Assembly: GCF_947169445.1 (NCBI RefSeq)
Contig: NZ_CAMVPU010000004.1
Span: forward strand, 65,869 to 129,868
DNA length: 64,000 bases
Direction of reading: 5' to 3'
From: an uncultured Butyrivibrio sp.
GTDB taxonomy: Bacteria; Bacillota; Clostridia; Lachnospirales; Lachnospiraceae
Below the pieces are notes generated by a model. It was given only the letters and a program-made list of their open reading frames with translations, did not search any database and was not told the DNA's origin. The position numbers and the translations under genes were made by a program. Positions within the stretch are counted from its first letter, which is position 1. Each line of letters opens with the position of its first letter. Shown piece by piece: positions 58,596 to 64,000 of the stretch.

Positions 58596-58648
58596 AAATT
58601 GGAGTTGGAGTTGTTTTCTGCCGAAAGCGGATATGCCAACTTCAATTT
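58596..58648 (+). promoter_or_regulatory. Leader hairpin before hsdR
   Basis: A 13-bp stem with one G-T pair (AAATTGGAGTTGG at 58596-58608 with CCAACTTCAATTT at 58636-58648, 27-base loop), followed by TGTATTTT, ending 20 bases before the hsdR start. It may be a terminator for the upstream gene or an attenuator controlling the restriction operon. Confidence 0.55.
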
Positions 58649-58667
58649 TGTATTTTAGGGAGAAAAT

Positions 58668-61598
58668 ATGGCAAAGGTTCAGTCAGAATATGATGTTGAG
58701 ATAAAATTTATCGAGCGCCTTGGTTTGATCGGTTATGACTATGTGGAGCTTAAGAATTACGATGATGTCATAGCCAATTTTAAGACGCAGTTCGAGAAGG
58801 TCAATGCAGAAAAGATCACTGCCGAGAAAGGTGAGAGTACGCTTTCAAAAACAGAGTTCGACAGGGTTATGAACCACATAGACAATAAGAGTGTTTATGA
58901 ATCTGCTAAGGTGCTACGCGATCAGTATGTTCTGCAGTTGGATAATGGCAACAGTGTTTACCTTGATTTCTTCAGCTTTGACACAGACAGGAATATATAT
59001 CAGGTATCTCACCAGATAACCATGGATCCGGCGCATAAAGATGATGTTTCATATAAGAACCGCTATGATGTTACTATTCTAATCAACGGACTTCCATTAA
59101 TACAGATAGAGTTAAAACGCCCTGGTGTTGAGATAAACGAAGCGATCAATCAGATAAACAGGTACCGGAAATTTTCATTTAAAGGACTATTTAGATATCT
59201 ACAGCTCTTTGTTGTCTCCAATTCTGTCCAGACCAAGTATTTCTGCAATGAAAATGAGATGGAGAACGGAGAGTATAACCCAATACTTAAATCGCTTGTG
59301 TTCTTCTGGACAGATGAAGCAAATAAGCGTATCAACACACTTGAAGAGTTCACTGCGGAGTTCTTCCGCAAGGCTGCTATCACTGAAATGATAGATAAAT
59401 ATATGGTTATCAAATCTACCGAGCCTGTGCTTATGGTAATGCGCCCATATCAGATTTATGCAGTTAAAGCTGCTAAGAAACGCGTGCTTGAAGCTAAGCA
59501 GGATGGGTATGTTTTTGCCTGCACTGGCTCCGGGAAAACTCTGACATCATTTAAGTTGGCGCAGCTACTTCGTGATGAACCTTCTATAGATAAGGTTATT
59601 TTCCTTATCGACAGGAAAGACCTTGATGATCAGGCTATAGATGAATACAACAGCTTCGAGAAGGACTGTGTTGATAATTCCACCTCTACAGGGGTGCTTG
59701 TAAAACAGCTTCAAGAATCAGACAGGAAGCTCATTGTTACCACGATCCAGAAGATGGCGAATGCTGTTAATGCCAAACACTATGAAAAACTGATGGACAG
59801 CTATCGTGACAAGCGGGTTATCTTCATAATAGATGAGTGTCATCGTTCTCAGTTTGGGAAGATGCATGCTGACATAGACAAGCATTTTACAAAGGCCAAT
59901 TATATCGGCTTTACCGGCACGCCTATTTTTGAGGCTAATAAAGGCGCAAACAAGCGTACAACCGCTGATCTGTTCTATGCAGGGATAAAGCCTGATGGAA
60001 CAAAGCGTGATTCATGCCTGCATAAATATATGATCAAGGATGCCATTGCCGATGGTAATGTTCTCAGGTTTTCTGTTGAATACCAGCGCACTATCTTTGC
60101 CAAAAATCTCCTGATTAAGGGTGTCGATGCTGACCAGATAGATGATCCTGAGTATTGCAGGAGACATAATATCGACATTGATAACCTCTATCATGATGAT
60201 GAGAGAATACACAATATCGCCGCGCATATATTTGAGCACCACGAGCAGCATGTACATCCGCAGGGGACAGATATCTATACTTCGATCTTTGCGGTGGATT
60301 CTATAAAGACGCTGGGTAAATACTACGAAGAGTTTAAGAAGCTTAATGAAGCCCAGGATGAAGGCGGGCGGTATAAAGTTGCAGCCATTTTCAGTTATGG
60401 GGCAAATGAGGACATGGACGAGCCGGGCGACGAGCATTCATCCGAACTTCTTGAGCGCTGCATGGACGATTACAACAAGATGTTTGACACCGATTATGAC
60501 CTTGATAACTTTGACGGCTACAGGAAGGACATATCAAAAAGGCTTAAGCAGAAGAATCTTCCGCAGGTAGACATCCTGCTTGTAGTCAATATGATGCTTA
60601 CAGGCTTTGATGCAAAGCCGCTTAATACGCTTTACCTTGATAAGAACCTTATCTGGCATTCCCTTGTACAGGCATATAGCCGCACAAACCGTGTTGATAA
60701 GAAGACAAAGCAGTTCGGGCAGGTCATTACTTACAGAAATATCAAGAAATGGCAGGATGATGCTTTAAGGCTGTTTTCCGGAGATGGTGATCCTAATGAG
60801 TATCTATTGCAGAGCTATGAGTATTATGTACAGAAATGGATTGACCAGGATCCAATCCTCAGAAAGATAACACCTACGGTTGATGAGGCAGGACAGCTTA
60901 AGAATGAAGATGAAATCCGCATGTTCATCATTGCTTTTAGGACAATGGTCGGGACACTGGCAACGCTTAAGACCTTTTCAAAGTTTGACTGGGCAGACCT
61001 GGCCGTAGTCATGGATGAAGATGAGTATGAAGGTTATAAGTCCTGGTATATGTATTACAAGGATCAGACGATAAAACCAGATCCTAAAGTCCCAGTTCCT
61101 GTTGATGTGGATTTTGACATCGAACTTGTGCGTACGGACAGGATAAATGTTGTTTATATCCTGAACCTCCTTAAATCAGCCCATAAACGAAGTAGCAAGG
61201 AAGACGACCTTGAAAAAGATCTTGACCTTATCCTTCGTGAAATAGAGCGTTCTGATAACGAGACTCTGCGCGCTAAGAAAGATATCATGACAGCATTTAT
61301 CAAGACCAGGTTCTATGATCTACCGGAAGACGCTGATATCCAGGCTGCGTATGAGGAATTTGAGAAGGAACAGCAGCGGGCAGAGATAGAATCGTTTGCC
61401 AGTGAAAATGGGATCGACTACGTTGTCGTAAATGACATAATGACGGAGTATATTTTCAGCGGGAGCATTTCTGATGAGTCCATAAGGAAAAGACTTGTGG
61501 CATACAAGCTGGGGCTTCTGAAGCTGACAAAACTGACCGGGGGCATAAAACAATTTGTCACAGATACATACAGAAAATTTAAGGCGGAGGGTGAATAA
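58668..61598 (+). CDS. hsdR: Type I restriction enzyme R subunit
   Basis: This 976-residue protein is the motor and nuclease subunit of a type I restriction-modification complex. The N-terminal nuclease has D134 (YDVTILING) and QIELK (146-150), a PD-(D/E)xK site. The superfamily 2 translocase has Walker A CTGSGKT (285-291), DECHRS (389-394), GFTGTP (414-419) and later motifs in NMMLTGFDAKPLN and AYSRTNR. The length is typical. The start has AGGGAG upstream. Its TAATG stop overlaps the hsdM start by one base. It cuts DNA without the methyl mark after translocation. Confidence 0.95.
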   Translation: MAKVQSEYDVEIKFIERLGLIGYDYVELKNYDDVIANFKTQFEKVNAEKITAEKGESTLSKTEFDRVMNHIDNKSVYESAKVLRDQYVLQLDNGNSVYLDFFSFDTDRNIYQVSHQITMDPAHKDDVSYKNRYDVTILINGLPLIQIELKRPGVEINEAINQINRYRKFSFKGLFRYLQLFVVSNSVQTKYFCNENEMENGEYNPILKSLVFFWTDEANKRINTLEEFTAEFFRKAAITEMIDKYMVIKSTEPVLMVMRPYQIYAVKAAKKRVLEAKQDGYVFACTGSGKTLTSFKLAQLLRDEPSIDKVIFLIDRKDLDDQAIDEYNSFEKDCVDNSTSTGVLVKQLQESDRKLIVTTIQKMANAVNAKHYEKLMDSYRDKRVIFIIDECHRSQFGKMHADIDKHFTKANYIGFTGTPIFEANKGANKRTTADLFYAGIKPDGTKRDSCLHKYMIKDAIADGNVLRFSVEYQRTIFAKNLLIKGVDADQIDDPEYCRRHNIDIDNLYHDDERIHNIAAHIFEHHEQHVHPQGTDIYTSIFAVDSIKTLGKYYEEFKKLNEAQDEGGRYKVAAIFSYGANEDMDEPGDEHSSELLERCMDDYNKMFDTDYDLDNFDGYRKDISKRLKQKNLPQVDILLVVNMMLTGFDAKPLNTLYLDKNLIWHSLVQAYSRTNRVDKKTKQFGQVITYRNIKKWQDDALRLFSGDGDPNEYLLQSYEYYVQKWIDQDPILRKITPTVDEAGQLKNEDEIRMFIIAFRTMVGTLATLKTFSKFDWADLAVVMDEDEYEGYKSWYMYYKDQTIKPDPKVPVPVDVDFDIELVRTDRINVVYILNLLKSAHKRSSKEDDLEKDLDLILREIERSDNETLRAKKDIMTAFIKTRFYDLPEDADIQAAYEEFEKEQQRAEIESFASENGIDYVVVNDIMTEYIFSGSISDESIRKRLVAYKLGLLKLTKLTGGIKQFVTDTYRKFKAEGE

Positions 61599-63190
61599 TG
61601 GCCATAAATACAGATAAAGTACAACAGCAGGCGGCAGACTTGTCTGGGCAGCTATGGGCTATTGCCAATGACCTGCGTGGCGGCATGGACGCTAATGAGT
61701 TCAGAAATTATATTTTAGGAACAATCTTTTACCGGTATCTATCCGAAAGAACTGAGCAGTATATGCAGGAGATACTTCAGGAAGATAATCTTACATATGA
61801 AGAAGCTTTTGCGAATGCGGATTTTAAACCCATTGTTGAGCAGTGGAGCATCGATCATCTGGGATATATCATAAAGCCTGAAAATCTCTTCAGGGAACTT
61901 AACCGGAAGATAATTAAGCCCGTGGGGGATGGAGACAAGTTCTCTGTAGAAGACTATGAGCGTGCGGTCAAAGAACTTACAGGATCTACACTGGGTCATC
62001 AGTCAGAGGCAGCTTTTGCCGGGCTCTTCGATGATATGCGCCTGCAGGACACAAGACTTGGCGATACTGTTTCTGAAAGAACAGACAAGATAGGTAAAGT
62101 TATCTCCAAGATTGCAGAGATTGATATGGAATTAAACGACCAGGAATTTGATGTTCTTGGCACTGCATATATGATTCTTATAGGCCTGTTTCAGAGCGGT
62201 GCGGGCAAGAAAGGCGGCGAGTTCTTTACGCCAGTCGGACCAAGTACTCTATGCGCGACACTTGCCACAGTAGGGTTAGATGAAGCTAAAACAGTCGGTG
62301 ATTGTACATGCGGTTCGGGATCCATGCTACTGGACGTAAGAAAGCATCTGACAACTGGGCGTGTAGGACATTATTATGGACAGGAGAATAATCCCACAAC
62401 CTATAACTTATGTCGCATGAACATGCTCATGCATGGTGTTGATTATCAGAATTTCAGCATTAATAAAGGTGATACTCTAACAAATGACATGTATGGTGAT
62501 GATCTTAAGCTTACTGTACAGGTTTGCAATCCACCTTACAGCTTGAAATGGGATTCTAATCCTAAGTATCTTGATGATCCGAGATATTCAGGAGTCGGGA
62601 AACTTGCTCCTAAATCACATGCTGATTTAGCTTTTTTAATGCATATGATTTATCACATGGATGAATCAGATGGGCGCGTTGCTGTACTTCTTCCCCATGG
62701 TGTTCTCTTTAGAGGAGGTGCTGAGGAAGATATAAGGAAGTACCTTATACTGACTCTTGACAGGCTTGATGCTGTTATTGGTCTTCCTGCTAACCTTTTC
62801 CACGGAACATCTATTCCTGTATGTATCCTTGTGCTAAAGAGCAAGAGAAATGGAAATAGTAAAAACATCTTGTTCATTGATGCAAGCAAGGATTTCATCA
62901 AGGGCAAGAATCAGAACGAGTTGTCTGACGAGCATATCAAGAGGATTGTAGATGCATACGTGGACCGTAAGGACGTCCCGCAGTTTGCTCATGTGGCAGA
63001 CATGAATGAGATTGAATCTAATGACTTTAACCTTAACATCGCGCGTTATGTAGATACATCCGAAAAAGAGGAGGAAATAGACCTTGAGAGTGTTGGTGCT
63101 AATATAGCTTCTATCGACGGTGATATTGCAGCGGTATCAGATGAACTGAAGAAAGCATTTGACGAGCTGAAGCTGCGGTTCCCATTTTGA
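61598..63190 (+). CDS. hsdM: Type I modification methylase M subunit
   Basis: This 530-residue protein is the adenine methyltransferase subunit. It has the N-terminal helical domain (QLWAIANDLRGGMDANEFRN), the SAM-binding motif I DCTCGSGSML (235-244) and catalytic motif IV NPPY (311-314). The family phrase GGEFFTPVGPS lies before motif I. It starts at the hsdR stop and is followed 14 bases later by hsdS. It methylates adenine within the sequence chosen by HsdS and also forms part of the restriction complex. Confidence 0.95.
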   Translation: MAINTDKVQQQAADLSGQLWAIANDLRGGMDANEFRNYILGTIFYRYLSERTEQYMQEILQEDNLTYEEAFANADFKPIVEQWSIDHLGYIIKPENLFRELNRKIIKPVGDGDKFSVEDYERAVKELTGSTLGHQSEAAFAGLFDDMRLQDTRLGDTVSERTDKIGKVISKIAEIDMELNDQEFDVLGTAYMILIGLFQSGAGKKGGEFFTPVGPSTLCATLATVGLDEAKTVGDCTCGSGSMLLDVRKHLTTGRVGHYYGQENNPTTYNLCRMNMLMHGVDYQNFSINKGDTLTNDMYGDDLKLTVQVCNPPYSLKWDSNPKYLDDPRYSGVGKLAPKSHADLAFLMHMIYHMDESDGRVAVLLPHGVLFRGGAEEDIRKYLILTLDRLDAVIGLPANLFHGTSIPVCILVLKSKRNGNSKNILFIDASKDFIKGKNQNELSDEHIKRIVDAYVDRKDVPQFAHVADMNEIESNDFNLNIARYVDTSEKEEEIDLESVGANIASIDGDIAAVSDELKKAFDELKLRFPF

Positions 63191-63204
63191 GAAAGGTATA
63201 GACT

Positions 63205-64000
63205 ATGGAAAACATAAAAACACCAAAGCTAAGATTCCCTGGTTTTACTGACGAATGGGAACAGCGTAAGTTGGGTGATATTGGAACAACATACACAGGA
63301 TTATCGGGAAAATCAAGCGCCGACTTTGGCCATGGTGATGCGAGATTTGTTACATATATGAATGTTTATAGTAACTCAATTGCTGACCCAACTATGGTTC
63401 AGCCAGTAGAGATTGATTCCAAACAAAAAGAAGTTCAGGCAGGTGATGTGTTCTTTACAACTTCATCTGAAACTCCTGAAGAAGTTGGCATGTCTTCTGT
63501 ATTGCTTGAAAAACAGGGCCATTTATATCTTAATAGCTTTTGCTTTGGCTATCGACCAACTATCAAGTTTGACCTTAATTATTTAGCATACATGTTAAGG
63601 TCTGAAGCTGTAAGAAAAGACATCATCCTTTTAGCACAAGGGATATCTCGCTACAATATATCTAAAAACAAAATGATGGAAATAGAAGTTCCTATTCCAT
63701 CTATGCCAGAACAAGAAAAGATTGGGACGTGCTTTAGAAATCTTGATAACCTTATCACTCTTCATCAGCGTAAGTTAGATGGCATCAAGGAATACAAAGA
63801 GGGATTGCTCCAGAAGATATTCCCAAATGAAGGTGAGAAAAAGCCTGATCTTAGATTCTCAGGATTTTCAGATGAGTGGAAAGAGTATGAATTAGGGGAC
63901 ATTTATTCTGAGAGAAATGAAAAGGGTAATGATTCTCTACAATTCCTCACAGTATCTATTCACTCTGGCGTATCAGATAAAGAGTTGGATGCAGATGACC
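63205..64000 (+). CDS. hsdS: Type I specificity subunit, truncated by the window end
   Basis: An open frame of 265 codons runs from the ATG at 63205 (GAAAGG upstream) to the window edge. It begins MENIKTPKLRFPGFTDEWEQ and has a first target-recognition domain (to about residue 170), the conserved spacer helix (MPEQEKIGTCFRNLDNLITL then KEYKEGLLQKIF) and the start of the second half (PDLRFSGFSDEWKEYELGDI). The internal repeat PxLRF(P/S)GF(T/S)DEW is the hallmark of two-half HsdS proteins. It sets the DNA target of the complex. Confidence 0.93.
   Translation, partial: MENIKTPKLRFPGFTDEWEQRKLGDIGTTYTGLSGKSSADFGHGDARFVTYMNVYSNSIADPTMVQPVEIDSKQKEVQAGDVFFTTSSETPEEVGMSSVLLEKQGHLYLNSFCFGYRPTIKFDLNYLAYMLRSEAVRKDIILLAQGISRYNISKNKMMEIEVPIPSMPEQEKIGTCFRNLDNLITLHQRKLDGIKEYKEGLLQKIFPNEGEKKPDLRFSGFSDEWKEYELGDIYSERNEKGNDSLQFLTVSIHSGVSDKELDADD

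Overview
This window is part of a large, low-GC Firmicutes plasmid. Gene style, AT-rich codon use and protein families (BspA-type leucine-rich repeats, cysteine-pair repeats, ATLF-type peptidases, LtrC-like protein) point to a Lachnospiraceae host such as Butyrivibrio or Pseudobutyrivibrio. The host is an inference. The plasmid nature is well supported: a Rep_3-type initiator with about 18 iterons, a ParA/ribbon-helix-helix pair beside a very AT-rich putative centromere, a second ParM/ParR-type partition operon with its own repeat array, and a MobP-type relaxase with an accessory protein and an oriT-like region. No rRNA, tRNA, CRISPR array or transposase was recognised.

Layout. 1-8.5 kb: mostly minus-strand cell-envelope or unknown genes (DUF4236 protein, zinc-ribbon/TM2 protein, a 1095-residue protein with zinc ribbons at both ends) and one lipoprotein. 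8.1-10.2 kb: two paralogous small genes, then about 1 kb without convincing genes that looks like two structured minus-strand RNAs, each ending in a terminator. 10.2-16 kb: lipoprotein, membrane protein, relaxase, accessory protein, oriT. 16-19 kb: ParR-like/ParM-like operon preceded by repeats spaced at multiples of 21 bp. 19-24 kb: minus-strand genes including a NERD protein, an unusual FtsZ-C-domain/DnaA-domain-IV fusion, a PPP-type phosphatase and a secreted metallopeptidase. 24.2-29 kb: replication and partition core. 29-58 kb: mainly plus-strand surface and secreted proteins (lipoproteins, MBG repeats, BspA repeats, CHAP hydrolase on the minus strand, metallopeptidases), a PemK-like protein, a topoisomerase-type zinc-ribbon protein with an SSB-like tail, an LtrC/ArdC-like protein, a reduced macrodomain protein and a vWA protein. 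58.6 kb to the end: type I restriction-modification genes hsdR, hsdM and a partial hsdS.

How it fits together. Twelve intergenic sites carry the element CGTAATA, six of them with G(C/T)ACAGG exactly 16 bp upstream. They precede the mobilisation, partition and most surface-protein operons, which suggests one plasmid-wide regulon read by a dedicated sigma factor or activator not visible here. The most novel protein is the 215-residue fusion at 20039-20686. The most novel non-coding elements are the regulon motif, the 21-bp phased array and the RNA region at 9.3-10.1 kb.
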